Assembly: GCF_963678545.1 (NCBI RefSeq)
Contig: NZ_OY782870.1
Span: 1,736,001 to 1,800,000, forward strand
Source of the DNA: an uncultured Methanomethylovorans sp.
Lineage (GTDB): Archaea > Halobacteriota > Methanosarcinia > Methanosarcinales > Methanosarcinaceae
DNA: 64,000 bases
Direction: 5' to 3'
Under the pieces are notes generated by a model, which saw only the letters and a list, made by a program, of their open reading frames with translations, had not been told where the DNA came from and searched no databases. The translations under genes were made by a program, and so were the position numbers. Of the stretch, positions 1 through 9,660 are shown one piece after another. The first letter of the stretch is position 1. The number at the start of each line of letters is the position of its first letter.

Positions 1-3000
1 GTGTTGCAGTATCAGGGAATTATGCATACGTAGCTGATGGTTACATGGGTCTTATGATAGTAGATGTCACAAATTCAGATGCACCAAGCTTTAAAGGAAC
101 ACGTAATACTGCCGGATATTCGTCTAGTGTTATATTGTCAGGGAATTATGCATACGTAGCTGATGGAGCTGATGGCCTTGTAATTATAGATATCACAAAC
201 CCAGAAGATCCAGCAATTACAGGAACTTGTGACACTAGTGGAAATGCAGAAGATGTTGCAATATCTGGAAACTATACATACGTAGCTGATGGTGCCAATG
301 GCCTTGTAATTATAGATACCGCAAATCCAGCAAATCCAACAATTACAGGAGATCTCAGTACTGGAGATACTGCTCTTGGTGTTGCAGTGTCAGGAAACTA
401 TGCATATGTAGCTAATAATAACGGTGGTCTTGTAGTCGTAAACGTTGCAAATAAAGCTTCACCAACTAATGCAGCAGTCTATACTGAAACTGCCGGATAT
501 GCATATGATGTCGTAATATCAGGAAATTATGCATATACGGCATTTACCAGAAGTGGCCTTACAGTCGTTAATATCACTAATCCCGAATCACCGACTACAG
601 CAGGAAGATATGATGCTTCCGGATATGCATCCGGTGTTGCCGTATCGGGTAATTATGCATATATAGCCTATGGTTATATGGGCCTTACAATTGTAGATAT
701 CAGCAATAAAGAAGCTCTAAACCGCGCAGGCAGTTACATTACCACTGGATATGCACGCGATGTTGCTGTAGCAGGAAACTATGCATATATAGCAGATGAC
801 ACTTACGGCCTTGTAATTGTAGATGTCACAAATAAAGCATCACCAACTCCCAAGGGAAATTATAATACCCTTGGTCGTTCGTGGGGCGTTACAGTAATAG
901 ACAATTATGCATACATTGCCGATGGCGCCAATGGACTCGTAATCGTAAATGTCGCCAATCCAAATTCACCAACTCTTGTAGGAAGTTGTGATACTCCCGG
1001 CAATGCTGAAACTGTTGCAAATAGCAGGAAATTATGCATATGTAGCGGATGGTGATAGTGGTCTTTCGATCATAAATATTAGCAACCCCGCTGTACCAAC
1101 ACTTACACACACTTATGATACTGCAGGCCATGCATATGGTATTTCTGTAGTCAGCAATTATGCATACATAGCTGATGGTAACAATGGCCTTGTAATTGCA
1201 AACATTAGCAATCCTGCGTCACCAACATCAATGGGTAGTTATGCCACTTATGATGCACAGAACATTGTAGTATCTGGCAATTACGCATACATAGCAGATG
1301 ACAGCCATGGTCTTGTAATTATAGACATAACTAACCCTGCATCACCGGTGTTCGAAGACAGTTATAACACAGCAGGTTATGGATACGGTGTTACAATATC
1401 AGGCAGTTATGTATATGTAGCTGATTTTGATAATGGCCTGGTAATCCTGCACGTAGATACTGTACCAGACACAACAGCTCCATCATCTGTTACAGGACTG
1501 AATGAAGCCAGTGTAGGATCAAGCTGGATTTACTGGACATGGACAAATCCCACTGATGAGGACTTTAACTATGCTACAATATACGTTGATGGAGCATTTA
1601 TCACAAATACATCCGCAGGATACTACAATTTAACTGGCCTGTCTGAAGGAACTACTCATATAATTAGTACTAAAACAGTGGACACGTCAGGGAACATTAA
1701 TTCTACATGGGTTAATGATTCGGCAAGCACTATATCCCCAACTGATATTGTACCACCTGCATCCGTAACAAACCTGGGAGAAGCTGATGTAAACTCTGAC
1801 TGGATAAGGTGGACATGGACAAATCCTGACGATGCAGATTTCAGCCATGTGATAGTTTACCTCAACGGTACATTTATCGCAAACACAACTGACAGTTCAA
1901 TCAGTTATTACAATGCAACCGGACTTTCTGAAGGAGCTACATATACAATTGGCATACAGACAGTAGACTATTCAGGAAACATAAATTCTACAACGGTAAA
2001 TGACTCGGCCATCACGAGAAATTATCCAGTAGTTTCTGGTCTTTCTGGAACAAACATCACTAAGACTTCGATTACATTAACCTGGGAAGCATCTGCTGAT
2101 ACTACGAGAGTACAAATAAGCAGGAATGATGTTGTTATAGGTAATGTGACCGGAGCAACATCTTATGTAGATGCTGGCCTGACAAGTAGTACTACATATG
2201 GATATACTCTGACCCCATACAATCAGGATGGTCTTGCAGGTGAATCAGTAAGCGTTAGCCTGAGAACTAGATCCAGCAGCAGTGGAGGAAGTAGTGGCGG
2301 AAGCAGCAGAAGTACTAGTAGTGGAGGAAGTGGTGGATCAGCTTCAGTAGAAGACTTTGCTAACCTTGTAACAAAAGACGTTGCAACGATCTACCTCAGA
2401 ATAAATACAACTGCCACATATCAGTTCACAAAGGAAGGAAATCCAATACAATCAATCAGTTTCTATTCCCTTAAGAACTCAGGAGAAACCGTATCAACAG
2501 TAGAGGTACTGAACAACAGGTCAAAATTGGTTAACAGTACTCCTGAAGGATCTATATATCAATATGTGAACATGTGGGTCGGCAAGGCTAGCTTTGCAAC
2601 AGCATCCAATATTAAGGATGCAAGCGTGAGATTCAAGGTGAATTCTTCGTGGATCCAGCAGATGGGAGTAAGTCCATCGGATGTAAAACTACAGAGGTAT
2701 AATGGAAATGCATGGGAAGTATTGCCCACTACTATAGTAAGCAATACCACGGATTATGTAGTATTCGAATCTCAAACACCGGGATTCTCTCCATTCGCTA
2801 TAACTGGTGAAAAAGTAGTCACTATAGCTTCAAATGAGAATGTGAAGTCAAGTAACGAAAATGAAGTACCTGTAAGCAACATCACTCAAACAGAGGACGA
2901 TCAGAAGGAAGAAACACAATCATCATCCAGTATGTGGATGATCATAGCGGTTATCCTTGTGATAGGATTTGCTATAGTTGGTTACGCATATTCGAAGAAA

Positions 3001-3009
3001 GAAAAGTAA
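1..3009 (+). pseudogene. LVIVD-repeat / PGF-pre-PGF cell-surface protein, 5' partial and frameshifted
   Basis: The protein is built of about a dozen ~42-residue repeats of the LVIVD type, each carrying a core like GNYAYVADGxxGLVIVD. They are followed by three fibronectin-III-like domains (about 1480-2270), a Ser/Gly-rich linker (about 2270-2340), a PGF-pre-PGF domain (about 2345-2810) and a C-terminal membrane helix ending in KKEK. The repeats already run at base 3, so the gene begins before the window. One reading frame covers 3 to about 1018 and another about 1019 to 3009. At 1014-1024 the sequence reads gttgcaaatagca where sister repeats have gttgcaata, so a single extra A explains the break. 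LVIVD beta-propeller repeats and this C-terminal domain are typical of methanogen envelope proteins; role in adhesion is inference. It could be a sequencing indel, a phase-variable gene or a true pseudogene. Confidence 0.85.
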
Positions 3010-3165
3010 GGATCTGTTTTATCCCCTGTGCTTATAGTGCAGGTTTCTTCTTTTTTTACTACTGTTTTACTATTTTATATGATTCTTTATAGAACCCATT
3101 CCTATATGCGTCTTCACCCAAACCTCATCATTATGAGTATGTACATACGTAATATATTCACAATG

Positions 3166-3173
3166 TTTATATA
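3166..3173 (+). promoter_or_regulatory. Archaeal box A (TATA) for the small membrane-protein gene
   Basis: TTTATATA stands about 105 bases before the start codon of the following gene and fits an archaeal TATA box. It implies a leader of roughly 75-80 bases. The rest of the 3010-3277 gap shows no coding signal. Confidence 0.5.
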
Positions 3174-3277
3174 CGCGAAAATCTGATTGCTGTTTGTCTT
3201 ACGAGAAAAAGACTAAGTGGTACAGAACAGAAAAACACGGTTGTGTATTGGGCAAATAATGAGAGAAGGGTGACAAA

Positions 3278-3640
3278 ATGAAGATATTCGCAGCATTGTT
3301 GGTTTTAATCGCTTTTTGTACGGTTGCTCAGGCATACTCTATTCCTCCAACGAACATTACTGATACTACTCAGCAGATAATTACTGATGAGACTGAAGCT
3401 GCGGAAACTCCAGTTGCAGAAACTGAGAATGTTCTGGAACAGGATGCAAAATCCCATCCAGTAGAAACTGAACCAATTATGATAACAACTGCAATCGCTA
3501 ACGCTATTTTCGGACAAAACAACGAATCAAATACAAGAGCAGTAAACTCTGGAAACAACAACGGCTCTTATGCAGTAGTAGGAATTGCACTGATACTGCT
3601 GACCCTGATTGCAGTAGCAATCTATAACATAAGAAAGTAA
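3278..3640 (+). CDS. Small exported, membrane-anchored protein
   Basis: This 120-residue protein starts with a signal peptide (MKIFAALLVLIAFCTVAQA). A polar stretch rich in Thr, Glu and Asn forms the middle, and the protein ends in a hydrophobic anchor followed by a short basic tail (residues about 95-120, ...YNIRK). Topology should therefore be extracellular middle and a cytoplasmic tail. The ribosome site AGGGTGA lies 5-6 bases before the ATG. No family was recognised. Its place right after a PGF-type surface protein suggests an envelope role, but that is context only. Confidence 0.7.
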   Translation: MKIFAALLVLIAFCTVAQAYSIPPTNITDTTQQIITDETEAAETPVAETENVLEQDAKSHPVETEPIMITTAIANAIFGQNNESNTRAVNSGNNNGSYAVVGIALILLTLIAVAIYNIRK

Positions 3641-3653
3641 AGATTATACAAAA

Positions 3654-3687
3654 CAGGTACCTAAACAACTAGGGGGATAGGTGCCTG
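3654..3687 (+). terminator. Hairpin after the small membrane-protein gene
   Basis: CAGGTACCTA and TAGGTGCCTG form a ten-pair stem with one G-U pair and a 14-base loop, 13 bases after the stop codon. It is followed by a T-rich stretch (ACTTTATCTC). A terminator or 3'-end stabiliser is likely; no long T tract is present. Confidence 0.45.
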
Positions 3688-3741
3688 ACTTTATCTCAAT
3701 TAAGTTTTTGAGAATATTATGTGCATATTTCTTTTTAGTTT

Positions 3742-4011
3742 TCAGTTATGTGCTTGCATCGAATTTCCTTCTTTTACTGTTCCTTTTATAACTTCAATGA
3801 AGTGCTGCAGGTAGTGCTCTTTTCCAGAAGCTATTTGAATTGTAAGAGGAAAACCGTCACAACTTACACATGCATGAATCTTTATGCCTTTACGATTATT
3901 ATAGAATGTAGTATTTATACTTTTGAAATGAGCTCTATAGCAAACTGAGAGAATACCTTTCCCATGCCTAAAGATATAGGTACTTAGTGCTTCTTTAGGT
4001 CTGTCAGGCAT
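3742..4011 (-). pseudogene. Transposase remnant (DDE type)
   Basis: The minus strand encodes a fragment with the block KGIKIHACVSCDGFPL followed by IQIASGKEHYLQHF, which matches the central part of IS4/IS5-like DDE transposases (KxHxxVDxxGxPL, then a segment ending in HD). The usual Asp of the second catalytic position is not in place, there is no N-terminal or C-terminal domain, and no terminal repeats were found. It is a decayed insertion sequence, not an active gene. Confidence 0.5.
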
Positions 4012-4193
4012 TATTCCTACAAATAAATGAGGTTATCACAAGACTGAGGAACGGATGTAAGCGCACATAGGTCGTCAGTATAAGCACAATTGTCAGCGCA
4101 ACTGAAAAAATGAGCAAAGGCCCCATAAGAAAATACTTTTTTCTGACTTATTAAACCTTTATGTTCTAATAAAAAAGGATGAAAGAAAACAGG

Positions 4194-5243
4194 TCAGTAA
4201 TCAACCTGTTCCGTCTCTTTGATCTTTTCTTTGAACAGAGTATATACCCAGAGCTGGTAGAGAATCACTATTGGCACAAACACTAGCGCTCCTGCCAACA
4301 TGATACTCAAGGTCATCTGACTTGATGCACCCTCAAAGACATCTATTCCGTATTCAAGGGCAATAGATGACTTAAGCATGTATGGATATATGCTTGCAAG
4401 TCCACTCTCGACAATAAACAATATCGTTCCAAGGTTACAGCAGAATGCTATGAATGCCTTCTCTTGCTTTGAAAAAACTACAGCAAGTAAAGCAGTAATG
4501 ACTGCGATAGCTGGCAATGCATACAGAACAGGTGTTGCCGAATAGTTTGCTGTAAATCCTTCAATACCCACAAACGAGTATGCCAGATAGACTAGGGAAA
4601 GTACAAGCACAACAATAGTACTCTTCTTTGCAAGATCGCTTGCTTTTGCCGCCAAGGCGCCTTCTGTCTTTACTTTGATCCAAAGAGCACCTGAAGTAAC
4701 GCTGATAAGCACAAACAAGATACCACCTATCAATGCATATGGTCCAAAGAGTCCAAGAAGGGTACCTTCATACACTCCTCCGGCAGCTATTTCAAGCCCC
4801 TTGAAGAAGTTTGCAAAGGCAACTCCCAGAACCAAAGAGACCAGAAAGCTTCCAAGGAACCATCCCCATATGAGGACATTTTGTATCTTAGGACTGTCAT
4901 CCTTGTGAAGATATTCCACGGAAATACCTCTTGCTATCAAACCGATGAGCAGCAACATCATCGGGAGGTACAGGAACGTAAACATCTTGGAAAATACCAG
5001 CGGGAATGCAGCAAAAGTACCTCCTGCTGCTAGGATGAGCCATACTTCATTGCCACCCCAAAAAGGACCTACAGATTTCTGGATCTGTATCCTCTGCACC
5101 TTATCTGCGGCAATAAAGGGTGTTAAAAGACCGGCACCAAGGGAAAATGAGTCTACAATGAAATAAACTCCCCATATTACACACCACAGGAAAAACCAGA
5201 TTACAGCAAGCATATCGCGAGTTAGGAAATCTAGCATGTTCAC
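4194..5243 (-). CDS. cydB: Cytochrome bd-type quinol oxidase subunit II
   Basis: CydB is the second membrane subunit of the cytochrome bd oxidase, which reduces O2 to water with electrons from a membrane carrier. The 349-residue product is close to the family's usual length and very hydrophobic, with about eight or nine membrane spans. It carries the typical N-terminal block WFFLWCVIWGVYFIVDSFSLG and the GPFWGGNEVWLILAAGG motif. The reading begins at a GTG that overlaps the cydA stop (GTGA), four bases after GAGGAG; an ATG two codons on is the alternative. It is clearly cotranscribed with cydA. In a methanogen the electron donor might be methanophenazine rather than quinol; that is inference. 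Confidence 0.93.
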   Translation of the reverse strand: MNMLDFLTRDMLAVIWFFLWCVIWGVYFIVDSFSLGAGLLTPFIAADKVQRIQIQKSVGPFWGGNEVWLILAAGGTFAAFPLVFSKMFTFLYLPMMLLLIGLIARGISVEYLHKDDSPKIQNVLIWGWFLGSFLVSLVLGVAFANFFKGLEIAAGGVYEGTLLGLFGPYALIGGILFVLISVTSGALWIKVKTEGALAAKASDLAKKSTIVVLVLSLVYLAYSFVGIEGFTANYSATPVLYALPAIAVITALLAVVFSKQEKAFIAFCCNLGTILFIVESGLASIYPYMLKSSIALEYGIDVFEGASSQMTLSIMLAGALVFVPIVILYQLWVYTLFKEKIKETEQVDY

Positions 5244-6556
5244 TCAACTCCTCTGGCATTGACCACGGTTTTCTTGATAAGGTATATCTCAAAGACTATC
5301 AGAGCAAGATAAAATCCACTGATAAGCAGAATACTCACCAACACATCTGAAATTGGAACTGATGATATGCCATTAGCTGTCTTTAATAGCCCGTATACTA
5401 TCCAAGGCTGCCTTCCTACCTCAGCTACAATCCATCCAGCAGTAATGGCAATGTAAGGAAGAGGAATAGACCACACCAGTAGCTTAAGGTATTTATCTGA
5501 CATGTACAGTTTTCCTGACTTTTGTAGATATGAGCCAACAAGTGCCTCTGCAATGAAAAGGAAGCCTAGCATTGTCATCAACTTGAAACTCCAGAATACC
5601 ATTCCAACAGGAGGTAATTCGTCCTGAGGTAGCTGGTTAAGTCCTGTAATCGTCCCGCTGAAACTTCCAGTATACAGGAAACTTGCAAAACCGGGAATTC
5701 CCAGTAACTCGATACTGTTAGAACCAGTACTTGCATCCGGCACCTGTATCAGGTACATGGGCACTGAGGATCCTGTGTCCCATATTGCATCCATTGATGC
5801 TCCTTTAGCAGGCTGGACCTCAGTAACATATTGTGCATAACCGTGACCTAGGACCGGAAGCATGACTGCAGTAGCGAGTGCTATGGTAACTGCTATGCTG
5901 AAAGACTTTTTGAACACTTCACTGTTGTTCTTTTTAAGGAAATGATATGCACAGATCCCCATTATCAGGAACGCGGTTAGCAGATATGCTGAAAGCAGAG
6001 TATGTACCAGCATATACCATACATAACTGTTTGTAAGAAGGGCAATGAAATCTGTCATTATCACTTTGCTTCCATCAGCAGCCATTTCATAACCTATGGG
6101 ATTTTGCATAAATCCGTTTGCTGTGATGATCCACAATGCAGATATGTTGGTACCCAGAGCGACCATCCACATGGAAAATGCCTTTAGTTTCTGACGGTTG
6201 CGGTTAAGGAATATCCACGCACCAAAGAAAGTGCCTTCAAGGAAGAAAGCTAATAATGCTTCCACTGCTAAAGGTGGTCCAAAGACATCACCCATAAACT
6301 CTGAATAAGCACCCCAGTTAGTGCCAAACTGGAAAGTCATTGCAAGACCTGTAACAAGACCTATTGCGAAGTTAATCTTGAATATCCTGCCCCAAAAATC
6401 GGCCATTTTCCGCCAAGTTTCATCTTTATTCTTGTAATATACCGTCTCCATGACAGCCACTAACAATGCAAGTCCCAGTGTCAATGGGACAAATAGGAAA
6501 TGGAATGCAACTGTTAGAGCAAACTGAAGTCGGCTTAGTAAAAGCAACTCAACCAT
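5240..6556 (-). CDS. cydA: Cytochrome bd-type quinol oxidase subunit I
   Basis: CydA binds the three hemes of the bd oxidase. The 438-residue protein shows the N-terminal heme-b595 histidine in the LSRLQFALTVAFHFLFVPLT block (His19), the conserved acidic pair in the VEALLAFFLEGTFFGAW segment, and the GRQPWIVYG signature near residue 380. The Q loop is short, as in CIO-type and Gram-positive forms. GAGGGA lies seven bases before the ATG. It forms a two-gene operon with cydB. A bd oxidase is known in Methanosarcina and is thought to protect against oxygen. Here it sits next to a peroxiredoxin operon on the same strand, which supports that role. Confidence 0.95.
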   Translation of the reverse strand: MVELLLLSRLQFALTVAFHFLFVPLTLGLALLVAVMETVYYKNKDETWRKMADFWGRIFKINFAIGLVTGLAMTFQFGTNWGAYSEFMGDVFGPPLAVEALLAFFLEGTFFGAWIFLNRNRQKLKAFSMWMVALGTNISALWIITANGFMQNPIGYEMAADGSKVIMTDFIALLTNSYVWYMLVHTLLSAYLLTAFLIMGICAYHFLKKNNSEVFKKSFSIAVTIALATAVMLPVLGHGYAQYVTEVQPAKGASMDAIWDTGSSVPMYLIQVPDASTGSNSIELLGIPGFASFLYTGSFSGTITGLNQLPQDELPPVGMVFWSFKLMTMLGFLFIAEALVGSYLQKSGKLYMSDKYLKLLVWSIPLPYIAITAGWIVAEVGRQPWIVYGLLKTANGISSVPISDVLVSILLISGFYLALIVFEIYLIKKTVVNARGVE

Positions 6557-6647
6557 TCTTTATCCCTCATTTGTTTACCAATTTGTCAATAATCACAATC
6601 TGGAGAAATTCGAATTATAGTTATATATTTATTCTATCTAAATTATA

Positions 6648-6656
6648 TTTATATAC
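6648..6656 (-). promoter_or_regulatory. Candidate box A for cydAB
   Basis: Read on the minus strand this is TATATAAAT, about 95 bases before the cydA ATG, in a very AT-rich gap. It is the best TATA candidate for cydAB; the implied leader is about 65 bases. Confidence 0.4.
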
Positions 6657-6750
6657 TTTAGACCATGTTTTCAACTAGAGAATGACATAACCCCTATAAC
6701 AACGATAAAGAAAAGGCTCTGACCTTTAATGGCCATGAGCCAGTAGATAA

Positions 6751-7248
6751 TCAATCTCTGCTCTGCAAAAGCTCGATATCTTCCATCACAGCTTCCAGAT
6801 CATCTTCATGCTCGATCTCATCAGTGAGGATCTGCAGTACTATGTTGTAGGTCACAGGATCTTTATCCTTGACCATCTGAAGGATATTGTTGTATACCTG
6901 GATGGCACATTGCTCTCCTTTTATGTTTTGTTCAAGGATCTTCTTTACGAAGGGGTCTTCTGGAGCGTCATAACCGCAGTGTGAAAGCTTGTCCCAGTCT
7001 GCAGGAGACAGTACTGGTGTTCCACCAAGCTGTATAATCCTGGTGGCAAGCATATCTGCATGTCTAAGCTCATCAGCCGCATGTTGGATCAGCTCAGCTG
7101 CTGCTGCTTCCTTCATCGGCCCTTTGATGACTTTTGCCCCTATCCAGTATTGATAGTAGGCAAACCATTCATCAGCTAATGCCCTGTTCAGTTCGGCTAC
7201 TAATTCATTGACATTTATCCCAAGAATCTCTATTCCTTTAGTCCCCAT
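6751..7248 (-). CDS. Ferritin-like / bacterioferritin-like iron-storage protein
   Basis: This 165-residue four-helix-bundle protein has the di-iron carboxylate pattern of the ferritin superfamily: a first-helix DEWFAYYQYW block, AADELRHADML on helix two, a Glu in NIKGEQCAIQVY, and DEIEHEDDLE on helix four. Such proteins oxidise Fe(II) with O2 or peroxide and store it. The ATG at 7248 is chosen because GAGGTGAT lies just before it; a GTG three codons upstream sits inside that ribosome site. It follows the peroxiredoxin gene by 37 bases and so probably belongs to the Fur-type operon that limits free iron and peroxide. Exact subclass (Dps-like, bacterioferritin or rubrerythrin-like) is open. Confidence 0.82.
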   Translation of the reverse strand: MGTKGIEILGINVNELVAELNRALADEWFAYYQYWIGAKVIKGPMKEAAAAELIQHAADELRHADMLATRIIQLGGTPVLSPADWDKLSHCGYDAPEDPFVKKILEQNIKGEQCAIQVYNNILQMVKDKDPVTYNIVLQILTDEIEHEDDLEAVMEDIELLQSRD

Positions 7249-7285
7249 TTTTATCACCTCCTTTTTATATACATGGGAAACTTAC

Positions 7286-7960
7286 TTAAGATTCTCTTTT
7301 AAAGCACATGAACCAGTCCAGGCAATACTTACCTTCTTCCTTCTTCTCAACACGCTCTTTTGCAACGCCACATGATCCTGGTGGTGGGATAATGACATCC
7401 TCGCCTGGTTGCCAGTTGGCAGGAGTTGCAACTCCGTCTGCATCTGATTTTTGCATAGCCAGGAGCAATCTCTTGATCTCGGCCATGTTCCTGCCGTTGG
7501 ATAGCGGATAATAGATAATTGCCCTGATCTTTGCCTTTGGATCAATGAAAAACACTGCTCTTACTGCCTGTGTATTGGATGCATTGGGCTGCACCATTCC
7601 GAACATTTTGGCAACGTCCATCCTCAAGTCTTCTATAACAGGGAAAGTGACCTCCACATTTTTCATTCCCTTGAACTCGATCTTCTCCTTGATGGTCCGA
7701 AGCCATGCAATGTGTGCATATATGCTATCGATGGAAAGACCAATGAGTTCTGTGTTGAGTTTCTTGAATTCGTCCTGCATGGAAGCAAAGGTCATGAATT
7801 CGGTGGTACAAACCGGTGTGAAATCAGCAGGGTGGCTGAACAGAATGACCCATTTACCTTTGTAATCTTCCGGGAACTTGATCTCGCCCATTGTGGTCTT
7901 TGCTGTGAACTTCGGTGCATCGTCGCCTATTAAAGGCATAGTTACTCTTTCTTCATCCAT
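7286..7960 (-). CDS. Peroxiredoxin (archaeal Prx6/AhpC type)
   Basis: The enzyme reduces hydrogen peroxide and organic peroxides using cysteine thiols. The peroxidatic cysteine is in HPADFTPVCTTE (about residue 51). The C-terminal arm carries GSCGVAKER and a later KYCLDWFMC segment, the arrangement of archaeal Prx6-like thioredoxin peroxidases with extra C-terminal cysteines. The length, 224 residues, is normal for that group. AAGGAGGAT precedes the ATG and lies inside the end of the Fur-type gene, with which it overlaps by eight bases, so the two are translationally linked. The reductant is probably a thioredoxin system. Confidence 0.93.
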   Translation of the reverse strand: MDEERVTMPLIGDDAPKFTAKTTMGEIKFPEDYKGKWVILFSHPADFTPVCTTEFMTFASMQDEFKKLNTELIGLSIDSIYAHIAWLRTIKEKIEFKGMKNVEVTFPVIEDLRMDVAKMFGMVQPNASNTQAVRAVFFIDPKAKIRAIIYYPLSNGRNMAEIKRLLLAMQKSDADGVATPANWQPGEDVIIPPPGSCGVAKERVEKKEEGKYCLDWFMCFKRES

Positions 7961-8366
7961 TTATTGTATCCTCCTTACATTGTTTACATATCCCATAGAA
8001 ATTAGTGCTCATTGAATCAATACTAAATCCTTCTATATCTTCGGCTATCTTCATTGAATAATCGAACAATTCTTCTGACTGATAGTCATCCATCTTTCCA
8101 CACTTTCTGCAGATCAGATGATGATGTGGTACAAAATTCGCTTCAAACCTTGTGACCCCTTTTACATTCACCTCCTCAAGTAACCCTTTCTGAGAAAGGA
8201 ACTTCAGGTTTTTATAAACTGTAGCCTTGCTGATGCGAGTCAGTTTTTTTCTGACACCATCATAAACTTCGTCTACTGTAGGATGACCTTTGTGTTCACG
8301 CAGGAAAGCGATTATCTCCACACGCTGGTTAGTGTATTTCATATCTGCTTCCCCTATGTTATCCAT
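7953..8366 (-). CDS. Fur/PerR-family metal-dependent repressor
   Basis: The 137-residue protein has the Fur fold: an N-terminal winged helix (TNQRVEIIAFLREHKGHPTVDEVYD ... ISKATVYKNLKFLSQKGLL) and a C-terminal metal-binding dimer domain with HHHLICRKCGKMDDY and a second pair CKQC near the end, which together make the structural zinc site. The order of the operon (regulator, peroxiredoxin, ferritin-like protein) fits a PerR-like peroxide sensor more than an iron-uptake regulator. AGGTGG lies about eight bases before the ATG at 8366. Autoregulation is likely but no operator was identified by eye. Confidence 0.88.
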   Translation of the reverse strand: MDNIGEADMKYTNQRVEIIAFLREHKGHPTVDEVYDGVRKKLTRISKATVYKNLKFLSQKGLLEEVNVKGVTRFEANFVPHHHLICRKCGKMDDYQSEELFDYSMKIAEDIEGFSIDSMSTNFYGICKQCKEDTING

Positions 8367-8645
8367 TGAAATTCCACCTATACCTGCCTTTAAGGCATTT
8401 TTGTTTGAACATAGATGATATCCAATTCTAAATGATATTCGTTATTATTTAAGAATTTCGTTTGATTAATAGTTCGTATTAAATAAAACTTATTCTTACT
8501 ATAAACTGTACGGCACATCAGATATATATTGGACAGTACCACTAAATATATTCTTGCTTATGCTCTATAATATGTGATGTTTAATACTCGCTTTTTTATT
8601 CAGCATTGTGCATAAAAATACCAAAAATCGTATTCAAAGGTTCAG

Positions 8646-8654
8646 TTTATATAT
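8646..8654 (+). promoter_or_regulatory. Box A for exonuclease III gene, short leader
   Basis: TTTATATAT lies 38 bases before the ATG of the exonuclease gene. A start site 25-28 bases downstream leaves a leader of about ten bases or fewer. No clear ribosome site is present, so translation may be nearly leaderless. The remaining 8367-8640 stretch is the AT-rich divergent promoter region shared with the Fur-type operon. Confidence 0.5.
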
Positions 8655-8683
8655 CGACCTGTACAATGGAACCTGGATAAAAG

Positions 8684-9457
8684 ATGAGCTGCATCAAGAT
8701 ACTTTCATGGAATGTCAATGGCCTTCGCGCTGCGTACAAAAAGGGATTTATGGACATTTTCACAACACATCAGCCAGATATTCTCTGTCTGCAAGAAACA
8801 AAAGCACAGGAAGACCAGTTGCCTTCAAGTCTAAGACATGTGAATGGATACAAAGCATATTTCTCTTCTGCAGAGAAAAAAGGATATAGTGGAGTGGCCA
8901 CTTACACAAAAACTGAACCCATTGAGATTAGCTCTAAGCTGGGAGCTAGAAAATTTGATACAGAGGGGAGGATTATAACCTCTGATTTTGGTGAGTTCAT
9001 ACTTTTTAATGTCTATTTTCCTAATGGTAAAGCCTCTCAGGAGCGGCTTGATTTCAAAATGGAGTTTTATGATATGTTCCTGGAGCGCTTAGATGCTTTA
9101 AAAGCACAAGGCAAGAAGCTCATAATTTGTGGAGATGTGAACACAGCACATAAAAAAATAGACCTGGCACGACCAAAGGAGAATGAAAAAGTTTCCGGAT
9201 TCCTGCCTCAGGAAAGAGCCTGGATAGGCAAATTGATAGATCATGGATATCTGGACACTTTACGCATTTTCAATGATCAGCCTAGCCAGTACACGTGGTG
9301 GGACATGAAAACAAGGGCAAGAGAAAGAAATGTTGGCTGGAGAATAGATTACTTCTTTGCCAGTGATAATTTGAAGGATAGCATAAAGTCTTCTTTTATC
9401 TTGCCAGAGATCATGGGTTCAGATCATTGCCCCATTGGGATAGAACTTAATATTTGA
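8684..9457 (+). CDS. xthA: Exodeoxyribonuclease III / AP endonuclease
   Basis: The enzyme cleaves DNA at abasic sites and degrades 3' ends in base excision repair. The 257-residue protein has all marks of the ExoIII family: [16 protein letters not shown] at the start, the metal-binding Glu in LCLQETKAQ, the GVATYTK turn, [15 protein letters not shown] with the catalytic Asp and Asn, [20 protein letters not shown], and the final SDHCPIGI with the catalytic His. It is monocistronic and divergent from the Fur-type peroxide operon, which fits a joint role in oxidative damage. Confidence 0.95.
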   Translation: MSCIKILSWNVNGLRAAYKKGFMDIFTTHQPDILCLQETKAQEDQLPSSLRHVNGYKAYFSSAEKKGYSGVATYTKTEPIEISSKLGARKFDTEGRIITSDFGEFILFNVYFPNGKASQERLDFKMEFYDMFLERLDALKAQGKKLIICGDVNTAHKKIDLARPKENEKVSGFLPQERAWIGKLIDHGYLDTLRIFNDQPSQYTWWDMKTRARERNVGWRIDYFFASDNLKDSIKSSFILPEIMGSDHCPIGIELNI

Positions 9458-9460
9458 ATA

Positions 9461-9631
9461 CTATGGCTCTGTATTTTCATCCCAAATACTACCTTCCCTT
9501 TCAATTTCATCACATTCTTTTGCACAAAGATAGGATAACTTGGCTCGTCCCCGAACCCGGAACAGGTATTCTTAAATACTTTTTCCCAGTGAGGTTGCTG
9601 CCTCAATAATATCCGTGTCTTCTCTTTTCAT
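9461..9631 (-). pseudogene. Small ORF (about 55 codons) with in-frame TAA, end of the dehydratase operon
   Basis: On the minus strand an ATG at 9631 follows AAGGAAGGAAATCAA. It opens 19 codons (MKREDTDIIEAATSLGKSI), then a TAA at 9574-9572, then 36 further sense codons in the same frame (EYLFRVRGRAKLSYLCAKEC..., ending DENTEP) before TAG. The unbroken frame on both sides and the coherent, charged, Cys-containing continuation suggest a small gene of 55-56 residues inactivated by one nonsense change, or a sequence error. It lies 29 bases after the activase gene on the same strand, so it belongs to that operon. No function can be given. Confidence 0.45.
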
Positions 9632-9660
9632 TTGATTTCCTTCCTTTTAGAGGTACTGTT

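Noticed and set aside
8608..8889. Open frame overlapping the start of exonuclease III
   Set aside because: It is in another frame over a clearly conserved gene and begins before the TATA box of that gene.
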